Below are positions 52,672 to 61,945 of a DNA stretch of 64,000 bases, in pieces. The notes under the pieces were generated by a model, which was not told the origin of the DNA, searched no databases, and saw nothing but the letters and a program-made list of their open reading frames with translations. Each line of letters starts with the position of its first letter. Positions within the stretch are counted from its first letter, which is position 1. The DNA comes from Clostridiales bacterium (GTDB lineage: Bacteria > Bacillota > Clostridia > Lachnospirales > Lachnospiraceae): assembly GCA_020859985.1 (NCBI GenBank), contig JAJBVD010000035.1:1-64000 (forward strand), in the 5' to 3' direction. Made by a program: the position numbers and the translations under genes.

Positions 52672-53667
52672 ATGCCGATTCGAGTACAGAGCGAGCTGCC
52701 GGCAAAAGAAATACTGGAGAGGGAAAACATTTTTGTGATGGATGAAAACAGGGCGGTGCATCAGAATATCCGTCCGATCCATATCGCGATACTGAATCTG
52801 ATGCCTTTGAAGGAGGAGACGGAGCTGCAGCTTCTGCGTTCCCTTTCCAACACACCGTTACAGGTGGAAGTTACGTTTGTTAAGGTGACTTCTCATGAGG
52901 CGAAGAATACCTCCATGAGCCACCTGAATAAATTCTATGTAGAGTTTTCCGAGATCCGCGATCAGCGCTTTGACGGTATGATCATCACGGGCGCTCCGGT
53001 AGAACTGATGGAATTTGAGGAGGTCGACTATTGGGACGAACTGGTGGAGATCATGGACTGGACGAATATGCACGTGACCTCTACAATATACCTCTGCTGG
53101 GGGGCGCAGGCGGCGTTGTATCATTATTACGGGCTGCAGAAAAAGCTTCTGGATAAGAAAATGTTCGGCTTGTTCTGGCATCGCGTGAAGAACCGCAAGA
53201 TTCCTCTGGTGCGAGGCTTTGACGATATGTTCCTTGCTCCGCACTCACGGCACACTGAGGTGCCGATTGAAGAAATTCGTAAGGTTAAGGAGATTACAAT
53301 TCTCGCGGAGTCAGATGAGGCCGGTGTGTTTCTGGCGATGGCAGACGGCGGACGCCGCATTTTTGTCATGGGGCATCCGGAATATGACCGCGTAACCCTG
53401 GACGGGGAGTATCATCGTGATCTGGACAAGGGCCTGCCGATCGATATTCCGAAGAATTATTATCGGGACGATGATCCGTCCGTGAAGCCGTTGCTGATGT
53501 GGCGGTCGCACGCGAACAACCTGTATACGAACTGGCTGAATTATTACGTATATCAGGCGACACCCTATGATCTCATGGGCACGCCGGATTTTGAGTATGT
53601 TTACAGTCAGCTTGAAAAATGGAAGACGCCAAAAGAAATGCCGGATGACTATAACTTTGTTATATAG
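52672..53667 (+). CDS. metAA: Homoserine O-acetyltransferase (MetA family)
   Basis: This 331-residue glutamine-amidotransferase-fold acyltransferase carries out the first committed step of methionine synthesis. The catalytic Cys is Cys142 (STIYLCWGAQAALYHYYG), and the His-Glu pair is in GHPEYDRV. Residue 111 is Glu (TGAPVELMEFEEVDYW). In the published comparison of MetA enzymes, Glu111 selects acetyl-CoA while Gly111 in E. coli selects succinyl-CoA, so O-acetylhomoserine is the predicted product. The start is ATG after AAGGAGG. It stands between ligA and the purine operon. Confidence 0.94.
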   Translation: MPIRVQSELPAKEILERENIFVMDENRAVHQNIRPIHIAILNLMPLKEETELQLLRSLSNTPLQVEVTFVKVTSHEAKNTSMSHLNKFYVEFSEIRDQRFDGMIITGAPVELMEFEEVDYWDELVEIMDWTNMHVTSTIYLCWGAQAALYHYYGLQKKLLDKKMFGLFWHRVKNRKIPLVRGFDDMFLAPHSRHTEVPIEEIRKVKEITILAESDEAGVFLAMADGGRRIFVMGHPEYDRVTLDGEYHRDLDKGLPIDIPKNYYRDDDPSVKPLLMWRSHANNLYTNWLNYYVYQATPYDLMGTPDFEYVYSQLEKWKTPKEMPDDYNFVI

Positions 53668-53783
53668 TCATTGACAACACACTTTATAATGAATTAGAAT
53701 CTATGCGGGCAGCTGTTTAGGGCAGACTCTGTGGCTGCGGGAAAGTGGAAAGCTATCTGCATAATACGAAAGGAGCAGGGACG

Positions 53784-54284
53784 ATGGCAAAGGTAGGCAT
53801 TGTGATGGGCAGCGATTCCGATATGTCGGTGATGAGCAAGGCGGCGGATATGCTGGAAAAGTTTGGGATTGACTATGAGATGACGATTATATCGGCGCAC
53901 CGGGAGCCGGATGTGTTTTTTGAATATGCGAAGACCGCGGAGGCGAAGGGCTTTAAGGTGATCATTGCGGGAGCAGGCATGGCGGCGCATCTGCCTGGTA
54001 TGTGTGCAGCAATCTTCCCGATGCCGGTGATCGGCATTCCGATGCATACGACTTCATTGGGAGGCAGAGATTCGCTGTACTCGATCGTACAGATGCCGAC
54101 GGGTATTCCTGTGGCGACTGTGGCAATCAACGGCGGCGCGAATGCGGCAATTCTGGCTGCAAAGATCCTGGCGACCTCCGATCCGGAGCTGCTGCAGAAG
54201 GTAAAGGACTACGCGAAGGAGCTCGGAAGCCAGGTGGAGGCAAAGGATCAAAGACTTAAGGAAGTCGGCTATAAAGCGTATTGA
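53784..54284 (+). CDS. purE: N5-carboxyaminoimidazole ribonucleotide mutase (PurE class I)
   Basis: 166 residues from ATG 53784 (AAAGGAGC upstream). KVGIVMGSDSDMSVMSKAADML and SAHREPDVFFEYAKTAEAKG carry the nucleotide and His active site; AGAGMAAHLPGMCAA and PVIGIPMHTTSLGG follow. It is the first gene of a purE-purM-purN-purD run. No purK is present in the window. Upstream (53668-53783) a TATAAT lies near 53685 without a clear -35, and a GGCAGC/GCTGC pair may form a leader hairpin. Confidence 0.95.
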   Translation: MAKVGIVMGSDSDMSVMSKAADMLEKFGIDYEMTIISAHREPDVFFEYAKTAEAKGFKVIIAGAGMAAHLPGMCAAIFPMPVIGIPMHTTSLGGRDSLYSIVQMPTGIPVATVAINGGANAAILAAKILATSDPELLQKVKDYAKELGSQVEAKDQRLKEVGYKAY

Positions 54285-54322
54285 GAAGCAAAAGACAGTA
54301 TTACACATAAGGGAGAGACATT

Positions 54323-55348
54323 ATGGATTACAAAAATGCAGGCGTAGACATTGAGGCCGGATACCGGTCTGTGGAGCTGATGAAGGAGCATATCAAAAAG
54401 ACAATGCGTCCGGAAGTGCTGACAAACATCGGCGGATTTTCCGGCGCGTTCTCGATGGACGCGATCAAGAAGATGGAGAAGCCGACGCTTGTTTCCGGTA
54501 CGGATGGTGTGGGGACGAAGCTGAAGCTGGCGTTTTTGCTGGACAAGCATGACACGATCGGAATCGACTGCGTGGCGATGTGTGTGAACGACATTGCGTG
54601 TGCGGGCGGTGAGCCGCTGTTTTTCCTGGACTACATTGCCTGCGGCAAAAACTATCCGGAGAAGATTGCTTCAATCGTGAGCGGCGTAGCGGAAGGCTGC
54701 GCGCAGGCCGGGGCGGCCCTGATCGGCGGTGAGACCGCGGAGCATCCAGGACTGATGCCTGAAGAAGAATACGATCTGGCCGGGTTTGCGGTCGGTGTGG
54801 TTGATGAGAAGGATCTGATCACCGGCGCGGATGTGAAGGATGGAGATGTAATTCTTGGTATCGCGTCGTCCGGCGTCCACAGCAATGGTTTTTCCCTGGT
54901 GCGCAAGGTGTTCCCGATGGAAAAAGAAGCACTGGAGACTTATTATGAAGAACTGGGCGGTACGCTCGGAGAGACGCTTCTGACGCCGACGAGAATTTAT
55001 GTAAAGGCACTTCGCAGCGTGAAGGAGGCGGGCGTTCGCGTGAAAGCCTGCAGTCATATCACAGGCGGCGGTTTTTATGAGAATGTGCCGCGGATGCTGC
55101 CGGAGGGCATGAAAGCAGTGATCCGCAAGGACAGCTATCCTGTGCCGGCAATTTTTGGTTTGCTTGCGAAAAAGGGTGAAATTGACGAACATATGATGTA
55201 TAATACCTATAACATGGGCATTGGTATGGCGGTTGCGGTTGATCCTGCGGATGTGGAAGCTGCAAAGCAGGCGATGGAAGCTGCAGGTGAGACTGTCTAT
55301 GAGATCGGCCATATTGAGGCCGGAGAAAAAGGAGTCGTATTATGCTGA
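54323..55348 (+). CDS. purM: Phosphoribosylformylglycinamidine cyclo-ligase (PurM)
   Basis: This 341-residue ATP-dependent AIR synthetase converts FGAM to AIR in purine synthesis. DYKNAGVDIEAGYRSVELMK at the start, LVSGTDGVGTKLKLAF, IGIDCVAMCVNDIACAGGEP, GGETAEHPGLMPEEEYDLAGF and HITGGGFYENVPRML are family signatures. It starts 38 bp after purE and overlaps purN by 7 bp, consistent with translational coupling. Confidence 0.97.
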   Translation: MDYKNAGVDIEAGYRSVELMKEHIKKTMRPEVLTNIGGFSGAFSMDAIKKMEKPTLVSGTDGVGTKLKLAFLLDKHDTIGIDCVAMCVNDIACAGGEPLFFLDYIACGKNYPEKIASIVSGVAEGCAQAGAALIGGETAEHPGLMPEEEYDLAGFAVGVVDEKDLITGADVKDGDVILGIASSGVHSNGFSLVRKVFPMEKEALETYYEELGGTLGETLLTPTRIYVKALRSVKEAGVRVKACSHITGGGFYENVPRMLPEGMKAVIRKDSYPVPAIFGLLAKKGEIDEHMMYNTYNMGIGMAVAVDPADVEAAKQAMEAAGETVYEIGHIEAGEKGVVLC

Positions 55349-55971
55349 AAGTTGCGGTGATGGTATCCGGAGGCGGCACAAACCTGCAGGCAATTTTGGA
55401 CGCAATCGCGGACGGGAAGATCACGAATGCCGGGATCGTGCGCGTCATCAGCAACAGCACGAAGGCTTATGCCCTGGAACGCGCAAAGAAGGCCGGGATT
55501 CCTTCCGTATGTATTACGAGGAAGCAGTATCCGGATCCGGAGGAATTTGATCAGGCACTGCTGGCGCTTTTGCTGGAATCGGGCGCGGATCTGGTCGTGC
55601 TGGCGGGCTGTCTGGTTGTCATTCCGCAGTGTGTGGTGGATGCGTTTCCGAACCGCATTATCAACATTCATCCGGCACTGATCCCGTCCTTCTGCGGGAC
55701 TGGTTACTATGGTTTGAAGGTGCATGAGCAGGTGCTCGCCCGCGGCGTGAAGGTGACCGGAGCGACTGTGCATTTTGTGGATGGAGGCACGGATACCGGG
55801 CCGATTCTTCTGCAGAAAGCGGTTGAAGTGAAGCAGGGAGACACCCCGGAAGTGTTGCAGCGTAGGGTAATGGAGCAGGCGGAGTGGATTCTTTTGCCGC
55901 AGGCCATCGACCTGATTGCGAACGGCAGGGTGCAGGTAAATGATGGCAGAGTAATGATTACACAGAAATGA
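55342..55971 (+). CDS. purN: Phosphoribosylglycinamide formyltransferase (PurN)
   Basis: This 209-residue protein transfers formyl from 10-formyl-THF to GAR. VMVSGGGTNLQAILDAI binds the phosphate. NIHPALIPSFCGTGYYGLKVHEQVL holds the catalytic Asn and His, and TVHFVDGGTDTGPI supplies the Asp. The start overlaps the purM end by 7 bp. Its folate cofactor links it loosely to the riboswitch-controlled folT in this window. Confidence 0.96.
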   Translation: MLKVAVMVSGGGTNLQAILDAIADGKITNAGIVRVISNSTKAYALERAKKAGIPSVCITRKQYPDPEEFDQALLALLLESGADLVVLAGCLVVIPQCVVDAFPNRIINIHPALIPSFCGTGYYGLKVHEQVLARGVKVTGATVHFVDGGTDTGPILLQKAVEVKQGDTPEVLQRRVMEQAEWILLPQAIDLIANGRVQVNDGRVMITQK

Positions 55972-56009
55972 TCACGCAATATGGATCACACAGTAATGAT
56001 TTTACAATA

Positions 56010-56034
56010 GTTTGACAGAAGATAGCTGTCAAAC
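56010..56034. promoter_or_regulatory. Inverted repeat GTTTGACAG/CTGTCAAAC upstream of purD
   Basis: Perfect 9-bp arms with a 7-nt loop, 43 bp before purD, with no T tract. It may modulate purN-purD expression as an operator or RNA stem. It is unrelated in sequence to the GTAACTGT family. Confidence 0.45.
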
Positions 56035-56076
56035 GGCTTATGAGCAATGGAATAGAAAGCACATAAGGAGGAACCT

Positions 56077-57348
56077 ATGAAAGTATTAATTGTTGGCAGC
56101 GGTGGCAGAGAGCATGCGATCGCGTGGAAGATAGCGCAGAGCCCGAAGGTAGAGAAGATTTACTGCGCGCCGGGCAACGCCGGTATTGAGGAATACGCGG
56201 AGTGTGTAGCGATTGGCGCGATGGAATTCGACCGTCTGGCCGCGTTTGCGAAAGAAAAAGAGATTGATCTGACGGTGGTCGGTATGGACGACCCGCTGGT
56301 CGGGGGTATCGTAGATGTATTTGAGGCACAGGGACTGCGTGTGTTTGGACCGAGAAAGAATGCGGCGATTCTGGAGGGATCCAAGGCATTCTCCAAGGAT
56401 CTGATGAAAAAGTATAATATTCCGACGGCCGCATATGAGAATTTTACAGATGCGGAAGCGGCGCTGGCCTATCTGGAGACTGCTAAAATGCCGATCGTAT
56501 TAAAAGCGGATGGTCTGGCTCTCGGTAAAGGTGTGCTGATCTGCAATACGCTGGAAGAAGCAAAAGCGGGCGTAAAGGAGATCATGCAGGATAAGAAGTT
56601 CGGAAGCGCCGGGAACTGCATGGTTATCGAAGAATTTATGACCGGACGTGAGGTGTCAGTGCTGTCCTATGTCGACGGTAAAACGATTAAACCGATGACG
56701 TCTGCGCAGGATCACAAGCGTGCAGGAGACGGAGATACAGGGTTAAACACCGGCGGTATGGGGACCTTCTCTCCGAGCCCGTTCTATACCAAAGAGATCG
56801 ACGCATTTTGTCAGGAAAAGATCTACCAGCCGACCGTGGACGCGATGGCGGCGGAAGGACGGCCGTTCAAAGGTATTATTTTCTTCGGCTTGATGCTGAC
56901 GGAGGATGGCCCGAAGGTACTGGAGTACAATGCGCGTTTCGGAGATCCTGAGGCACAGGTGGTGCTGCCGCGCATGAAGACGGATATCATCGATGTTTTT
57001 GAGGCCTGCATTGACGGAACGCTGGATCAGATTGACCTCGAGTTTGAGGATAACGCTGCGGTGTGCGTGGTGCTTGCCTCTGACGGGTATCCGGTTCACT
57101 ATGAAAAGGGCATCCGTATTGACGGTCTGGAGAACTTTAAGGGAAAAGACGGCTATTACGTGTTCCATGCGGGTACTGCGAAAAAGGATGGCACGATTGT
57201 GACCAACGGCGGGCGTGTGCTCGGCGTGACCGCGACCGGAGCTGATCTGAAGGCAGCCCGCGCCAACGCATATGAGGCGGTGGACTGGATTTCATTTTCC
57301 AATAAGTATTATCGCCATGATATCGGAAAAGCGATTGACGAGGCGTGA
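56077..57348 (+). CDS. purD: Phosphoribosylamine-glycine ligase (PurD)
   Basis: This 423-residue ATP-grasp enzyme joins phosphoribosylamine and glycine. It has MKVLIVGSGGREHAIAWKI, the PVIV-equivalent strand PIVLKADGLALGKGVLI, EEFMTGREVSVLSYVDG, TGGMGTFSPSPFYT and EYNARFGDPEAQVVLPRM. The start is ATG after AAGGAGG. It lies 105 bp after purN, with an inverted repeat between, and closes the purine run. Confidence 0.97.
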   Translation: MKVLIVGSGGREHAIAWKIAQSPKVEKIYCAPGNAGIEEYAECVAIGAMEFDRLAAFAKEKEIDLTVVGMDDPLVGGIVDVFEAQGLRVFGPRKNAAILEGSKAFSKDLMKKYNIPTAAYENFTDAEAALAYLETAKMPIVLKADGLALGKGVLICNTLEEAKAGVKEIMQDKKFGSAGNCMVIEEFMTGREVSVLSYVDGKTIKPMTSAQDHKRAGDGDTGLNTGGMGTFSPSPFYTKEIDAFCQEKIYQPTVDAMAAEGRPFKGIIFFGLMLTEDGPKVLEYNARFGDPEAQVVLPRMKTDIIDVFEACIDGTLDQIDLEFEDNAAVCVVLASDGYPVHYEKGIRIDGLENFKGKDGYYVFHAGTAKKDGTIVTNGGRVLGVTATGADLKAARANAYEAVDWISFSNKYYRHDIGKAIDEA

Positions 57349-57376
57349 GGGATCAGGAATAAGGAGAGTATAGATA

Positions 57377-58429
57377 ATGAACAAAAAGATATTCAGAAGA
57401 CCAATGACTGCAATACTGCTTCTGACACTGCTTTTGACGCTGTGCGGAGCATTTGCCTCTGCGGACAGTCTTTCCGCGGATAATTCACTGTCCTCATTGG
57501 GAATTACGACAGAGGGAGCTGTCGTTTCCCCAGACTTTGCCTATGGCACGACAGAATATGATGTCACGGTTCCGGCAGGGACGACATCTCTTTCGCTGGA
57601 TCCTGTGCCGTCGAACAGCGCAGCATATATTGACAGCATTTCCGGTACGGAGCTGACCGACGGGTCAACTACGGTATCAATTGTGGTAGTGGCCGAGAAT
57701 GGCGATGCGTACACGTATTACCTGTATGTTACGGCTGAGGCTTCCGCGCAGACGGAGGCTCAGACAGAAGCGCAGACTGTGGCGCCGGAGACGGAAGCAC
57801 AGACGGAGACTGAGGCTGAGACGGAAGATTCACGCTATGTGAGTGTTGCGAAAGAAACGCTGGAAGAGGCGGAAAATACCATCACGACTCTGAAATCTGA
57901 GGTCAGCAGCTACCGCGACCGGGTCAATCTTTTTATGAAAATTCTCTATGGAATGATTGGTCTGTGCGTCGTGCTTCTCTTCATTGTAATCAATCTGCTG
58001 CTGAAGCGGAAAGATTTGAAATCCGAGCTGGAGACTTACCGGGGACTGGATTATTCCTCGGGACAGGGCGGCCGTGAGGATGGTAAGGAAGATGAACGGA
58101 AGGAAAAATCCAAAAAGAAAAAGAGAAAAAATAAAAAGGCACAGAAGCCGGTGATCGTGGAGGAAACGCCGAGACAGCCGATAGAGGAGCAGGAGGCGGA
58201 TGAATTTGATCGCACCGGACGCGACTCTTTCTATGAAAAAGAGCCGGCACGTTCTGTGATGACAGATGACCCTGCCACGGTTCCGAAGCCCTCAAAAGCG
58301 AAGAAGCAGGCAAGAACAATGCCGGAGTATGAGCAGCCGAAAGAGAACGTCAGATACAGCTCATCAGCCAGTCAGGGCGCGGAAAAGAACGAACGGGGCA
58401 ATGTGGACATTGATTTCATTGACCTGTAA
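57377..58429 (+). CDS. Secreted/membrane protein with cadherin-like beta-sandwich domain
   Basis: This 350-residue protein has a signal peptide (about 1-29) and one extracellular cadherin-like beta-sandwich domain (LSSLGITTEGAVVSPDF, YDVTVPAGTTSLSLDPVP, DAYTYYLYV). A Glu/Thr repeat stalk (QTEAQTEAQT units, about 122-150) and a short coiled coil follow, then one membrane helix (IGLCVVLLFIVINLLL, about 195-212) and a long charged cytoplasmic tail rich in Lys, Glu and Arg. It is a type I membrane topology. The GntR gene starts 12 bp after its stop, so the two are probably cotranscribed. Its role may be in cell-envelope sensing or adhesion (inference). Confidence 0.82.
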   Translation: MNKKIFRRPMTAILLLTLLLTLCGAFASADSLSADNSLSSLGITTEGAVVSPDFAYGTTEYDVTVPAGTTSLSLDPVPSNSAAYIDSISGTELTDGSTTVSIVVVAENGDAYTYYLYVTAEASAQTEAQTEAQTVAPETEAQTETEAETEDSRYVSVAKETLEEAENTITTLKSEVSSYRDRVNLFMKILYGMIGLCVVLLFIVINLLLKRKDLKSELETYRGLDYSSGQGGREDGKEDERKEKSKKKKRKNKKAQKPVIVEETPRQPIEEQEADEFDRTGRDSFYEKEPARSVMTDDPATVPKPSKAKKQARTMPEYEQPKENVRYSSSASQGAEKNERGNVDIDFIDL

Positions 58430-58441
58430 ACAGGAGAAAAC

Positions 58442-58819
58442 ATGCTGATTGAGATAGATTTTCACAGTGAGGAAGCACTTTATATGCAGCTGCGCAACCA
58501 GATTGTGATGGGGATTGCCCGCTCTATGATCAAAGAGGGCGATTCGCTTCCGTCGGTTCGGCAGCTGGCCGGTGAGATTGGCATCAATATGCATACGGTA
58601 AACAAAGCCTACGCCCTTCTTCGGGAGGAGGGCTTTGTTTCTATCGACCGGAGAAAAGGCGCGGTGATCTCTCTGAACGGCGATCGGCTGTTGGCCGAAG
58701 AGGAGCTGCGGTCACGGCTGCGTGTGATGCTGGCAAAGAGCATCTGCAAGAATATTCCGGCATCCGACGTGCACGCGATGGTGGATGAGATTTACGGAGA
58801 ATTGCTTGCGGAAGAATAA
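58442..58819 (+). CDS. GntR family regulator, YtrA type
   Basis: This 125-residue protein has the winged helix-turn-helix (about 10-77) with YMQLRNQIVMGIARSMIKEGD, SVRQLAGEIGINMHTVNKAY and LLREEGFVSIDRRKGAVIS. A short helical tail replaces a full effector domain, as in the YtrA subfamily that represses ABC transporter genes. No ABC transporter adjoins it. It sits between the cadherin-like membrane protein and clpC, with which it could be coregulated. Confidence 0.9.
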   Translation: MLIEIDFHSEEALYMQLRNQIVMGIARSMIKEGDSLPSVRQLAGEIGINMHTVNKAYALLREEGFVSIDRRKGAVISLNGDRLLAEEELRSRLRVMLAKSICKNIPASDVHAMVDEIYGELLAEE

Positions 58820-58838
58820 AATATATGGAGGAAGCTTC

Positions 58839-61292
58839 ATGCAACGTGATTATACGGAAAGCGCCCGCAAAGCGCTTCGTCTGGCGGAACAGGCCGCGAA
58901 GCGCTGCGGGCACAGCTATATCGGTTCGGAGCATCTGCTGATCGGACTGATACAGGAGCCGAATGGTTCTGCGGGGGTTATCCTGCGCGAGAACCAGGTG
59001 GATCCGCAAAAGCTGATTTCTTTGATAGACAGGCTGATCTCCCCGGAGGGAGGTACGGCCAGAAAAGAACCGGAGGGGCTGACACCCCGCGCAGAATCTG
59101 TTTTAGAGGACAGCGCGGAGCTTGCCCGTTTTTTTGATAGCCGCCAGATTGGCACGGAGCATATTCTGCTTGCTATGCTGAAGGATGTAGAGTGCGTGGC
59201 GACGCGTCTGCTCCATACGATGGGGATCAGTATTCAGAAGCTTTTTCAGGAGCTTGTAGAAGTGACCGGACTACCGGAAGAACGGTACCGGGAATTTGTG
59301 CGTCAGGTACATCAGGAAGCCGGCGGCGGTACGCAGACGCCGATGCTGGATCAGTACAGCCGTGATCTGACTGCGCTGGCTGCGGATCATAAGCTGGATA
59401 TCACAGTGGGACGGGAAAAAGAGACGGAGCGCATCATCCAGATCCTGTGCCGTAAGACTAAGAATAATCCCTGCCTTGTCGGGGAAGCCGGCGTGGGCAA
59501 GACCGCCATTGTGGAAGGACTTGCGCAGAAAATTGTAAATGGAGACGCTCCGGAACCGATGCTCCGCAAGCGCGTGATGACGCTGGATATGGCTGGTATG
59601 GTGGCAGGCAGCAAATACCGCGGCGAGTTTGAGGAGCGCATCAAGCGTATCATCAGCGAAGTGATCGAGAGCGGAGATATTCTGCTTTTTGTGGATGAAC
59701 TGCATACCATCATCGGTGCAGGCGGCGCGGAGGGAGCGCTTGACGCTTCCAATATATTAAAACCGGCGCTTTCCCGCGGCGAGCTTCAGCTCATTGGAGC
59801 GACGACGATCGACGAATATCGAAAATATATAGAAAAGGATCCGGCTCTGGAGAGACGCTTCCAGCCTGTGAATGTGGAGGAACCCACAGAGGAAGAGGCA
59901 GAGGAGATATTAAAGGGTCTGCGTCCGCAGTATGAAGCGTATCATGGGGTCCGGATTACGGACGAGGCGCTTACAGCGGCAGTAAAGCTTTCAAAGCGCT
60001 ATATCAACGACCGCTATCTGCCGGATAAAGCCATAGACCTGATTGATGAGGCTGCGTCGCGGTGTCAGCTGGGCTATTATCATGCATCCGAAAAGGTCAC
60101 AGAACAGCAGCAGCGCTACGATGCGCTTATGCAGGAGCGGGAGCAGGCGCTAAAAGAAGGCAATCTGGAAGACGCAAAGCGGGCGAATGAGGAGATAAAT
60201 GCGCTGGACAAAAAGCTTCAGCGACAGAAAACCACACAGAAATCCCGTCAGAGCCAGAAAGCTCATGTCGTGACAGAGGATGAGATTGCGGCCATTGTAT
60301 CAATTTGGACCAAAATACCCGTGCAGAAGATTGCGGACCAGGAAGGCAAAAAGCTTTTGAAGCTGGATACTCTGCTGCATTCCCGCGTTATTGGGCAGGA
60401 TGAAGCAGTACAGGCGGTCGCAAAAGCGGTCCGCCGCAGCCGGTCCGGACTGAAAAGCCCGAAGCGTCCCATCGGTTCCTTCCTCTTTCTCGGTCCTACC
60501 GGCGTAGGCAAGACTGAGCTTTCCAAAGTGCTGGCTGATCTGGTGTTCGGCACGCCGAAGGCGCTGATCCGCATTGATATGTCGGAGTATATGGAAAAGC
60601 ACAGCGTATCCCGTCTGGTTGGCTCACCGCCAGGCTATGTAGGCTATGACGAGGGTGGCCAGCTCAGCGAAAAAGTGCGCAGGAATCCCTATTCCGTTGT
60701 TCTTTTTGATGAGATTGAGAAGGCACATCCGGACGTCTTTAATATTTTGCTTCAGGTGCTGGATGAAGGACATATCACCGATGCGCAGGGGCGGAAGATC
60801 GATTTCAAAAATACGATCCTGATCATGACATCGAACGCGGGCGCACAGTCTATCATCTCCCCGAAGCATCTTGGCTTCGGCGCGGGAGCGGATGCAAAGC
60901 AGAACCACGAGGCCATGAAGAGCAGCGTGATGGAGGAGGTGCGGAGACTGTTCCGTCCCGAATTTCTGAACCGCATTGATGAGACCATTGTATTCCATGC
61001 CTTAAGCGAAGAAAACGTCCGCGACATCGCGGGACTGCTTCTTGATGAGCTGAAAAAGCGTGCCGCTGAGCAGCTGGGGATTTCACTGCACATCAGCGGC
61101 GCATTGAAGCAGATGGTTGCAAAGGAAGGCTATGATCCGAAATACGGAGCAAGACCGCTCCGCCGTACCGTGCAGAATAAGGTGGAAGACCCGCTTGCCG
61201 AGGAGATCCTATCCGGAAGGGTAAAGGCGGGAGATTCCGTAAGTGCTGGCGTGGAGAAAGGAAAGGTTGTGTTTCGGGCGAAAGGGGTATAA
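58839..61292 (+). CDS. clpC: ATP-dependent Clp protease ATP-binding subunit ClpC
   Basis: 817 residues from ATG 58839 (GGAGG upstream), 19 bp after the GntR gene. It is an Hsp100 unfoldase feeding ClpP. The N-domain repeats ([26 protein letters not shown]; then [20 protein letters not shown]) are followed by AAA1 with Walker A GEAGVGKT and Walker [21 protein letters not shown] middle domain (about 405-445) precedes AAA2 with [32 protein letters not shown] and [17 protein letters not shown] ClpP-docking LGF loop is present (KHLGFGAG). The usual ctsR-mcsA-mcsB neighbours are missing; a GntR-type regulator takes their place. Confidence 0.95.
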   Translation: MQRDYTESARKALRLAEQAAKRCGHSYIGSEHLLIGLIQEPNGSAGVILRENQVDPQKLISLIDRLISPEGGTARKEPEGLTPRAESVLEDSAELARFFDSRQIGTEHILLAMLKDVECVATRLLHTMGISIQKLFQELVEVTGLPEERYREFVRQVHQEAGGGTQTPMLDQYSRDLTALAADHKLDITVGREKETERIIQILCRKTKNNPCLVGEAGVGKTAIVEGLAQKIVNGDAPEPMLRKRVMTLDMAGMVAGSKYRGEFEERIKRIISEVIESGDILLFVDELHTIIGAGGAEGALDASNILKPALSRGELQLIGATTIDEYRKYIEKDPALERRFQPVNVEEPTEEEAEEILKGLRPQYEAYHGVRITDEALTAAVKLSKRYINDRYLPDKAIDLIDEAASRCQLGYYHASEKVTEQQQRYDALMQEREQALKEGNLEDAKRANEEINALDKKLQRQKTTQKSRQSQKAHVVTEDEIAAIVSIWTKIPVQKIADQEGKKLLKLDTLLHSRVIGQDEAVQAVAKAVRRSRSGLKSPKRPIGSFLFLGPTGVGKTELSKVLADLVFGTPKALIRIDMSEYMEKHSVSRLVGSPPGYVGYDEGGQLSEKVRRNPYSVVLFDEIEKAHPDVFNILLQVLDEGHITDAQGRKIDFKNTILIMTSNAGAQSIISPKHLGFGAGADAKQNHEAMKSSVMEEVRRLFRPEFLNRIDETIVFHALSEENVRDIAGLLLDELKKRAAEQLGISLHISGALKQMVAKEGYDPKYGARPLRRTVQNKVEDPLAEEILSGRVKAGDSVSAGVEKGKVVFRAKGV

Positions 61293-61326
61293 GGGAAGCT
61301 GAGCTCGAAACATGGACAAAAAACAA

Positions 61327-61355
61327 TGGCATTTTAAATGTATTTGTGATACTAT
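61327..61355 (+). promoter_or_regulatory. Possible promoter upstream of 61511 and radA
   Basis: TGGCAT (61327-61332), 17-bp spacer, TACTAT (61350-61355). The -35 is poor. Confidence 0.4.
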
Positions 61356-61427
61356 GTTTTAACAACTAAATCCATAATGACACCGGACGAAACGTAATTT
61401 CCGCACAGGGAAACCGGCGTCGAACAA

Positions 61428-61480
61428 GTAACTGTTCGGTAACTTCACAGCAGGTACGTAGTGTTGTCCCGAATGGTTAC
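61428..61480 (+). repeat. Diverged GTAACTGT-family element (53 bp)
   Basis: Starts GTAACTGTTCGG and ends CCGAATGGTTAC, an imperfect inverted pair, with ACTTCACAG after the left end as in the reverse-oriented 27-bp unit. Flanks match at only 4 of 8, so no target duplication can be claimed. It lies 30 bp upstream of the gene at 61511. Confidence 0.5.
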
Positions 61481-61510
61481 TTACATAATACATATCGGGA
61501 GGATTTTCAA

Positions 61511-61924
61511 ATGTCAGGGATCAATGAACTGATTCGCACAGAGGAAGATGGAACTTTGAGTTTTGGTAATTTTGATCTTGCCGAGAAGTCGAAGAAGTCA
61601 GACTTCGAGCATGACGGGGATCTGTACAAGGTAAAAACGTTTGCGGATATCACGAAGCTGGAGCGCAATGGCGCATTCGTGTATGAGTCGGTTCCGGGCA
61701 CCGCAGTTCACAATTTTCACGCCACGGGCAATGGTGTGTCGTTTGAGGTAGAAGCGAAGGACGACGCGCAGATTATCCTTGGTATGGAGGAGGACGCGGA
61801 GTACAAGGTTTACCTGCAGGACGTGAATGTCGGTGTGGTGAAGACCGGCATGGGCGGCAAGCTGGTGCTTTCCGTGGCGACTGGCGCAGCGGATGTTGTG
61901 TCTGTAAAGGCGGTAAAACTGTAA
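61511..61924 (+). CDS. Small conserved clostridial protein of unknown function
   Basis: This 137-residue soluble protein opens SGINELIRTEEDGTLSFGNF and has a mostly beta-strand pattern, such as DLYKVKTFADITKLERNGAFVYES and NFHATGNGVSFEVEAK. It ends in LVLSVATGAADVVSVKAVKL. It has no signal peptide, membrane helix or catalytic motif. Similar proteins in Lachnospiraceae are sometimes labelled endosialidase, but I see nothing here to support that activity. SD GGGAGG. It is 21 bp upstream of radA, so cotranscription and perhaps a shared regulatory role are likely. Confidence 0.75.
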   Translation: MSGINELIRTEEDGTLSFGNFDLAEKSKKSDFEHDGDLYKVKTFADITKLERNGAFVYESVPGTAVHNFHATGNGVSFEVEAKDDAQIILGMEEDAEYKVYLQDVNVGVVKTGMGGKLVLSVATGAADVVSVKAVKL

Positions 61925-61945
61925 TTTTGGAGGAACCGGAATTAT

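Noticed and set aside
53668-53783. Purine riboswitch or PUR box upstream of purE
   Set aside because: Only a GGCAGC/GCTGC pairing and a lone TATAAT are seen; none of the purine aptamer core sequences is present.
61428-61480. Target duplication around the 53-bp GTAAC element
   Set aside because: Flanks match at only 4 of 8 positions, no better than weak chance similarity, so no insertion event is claimed.
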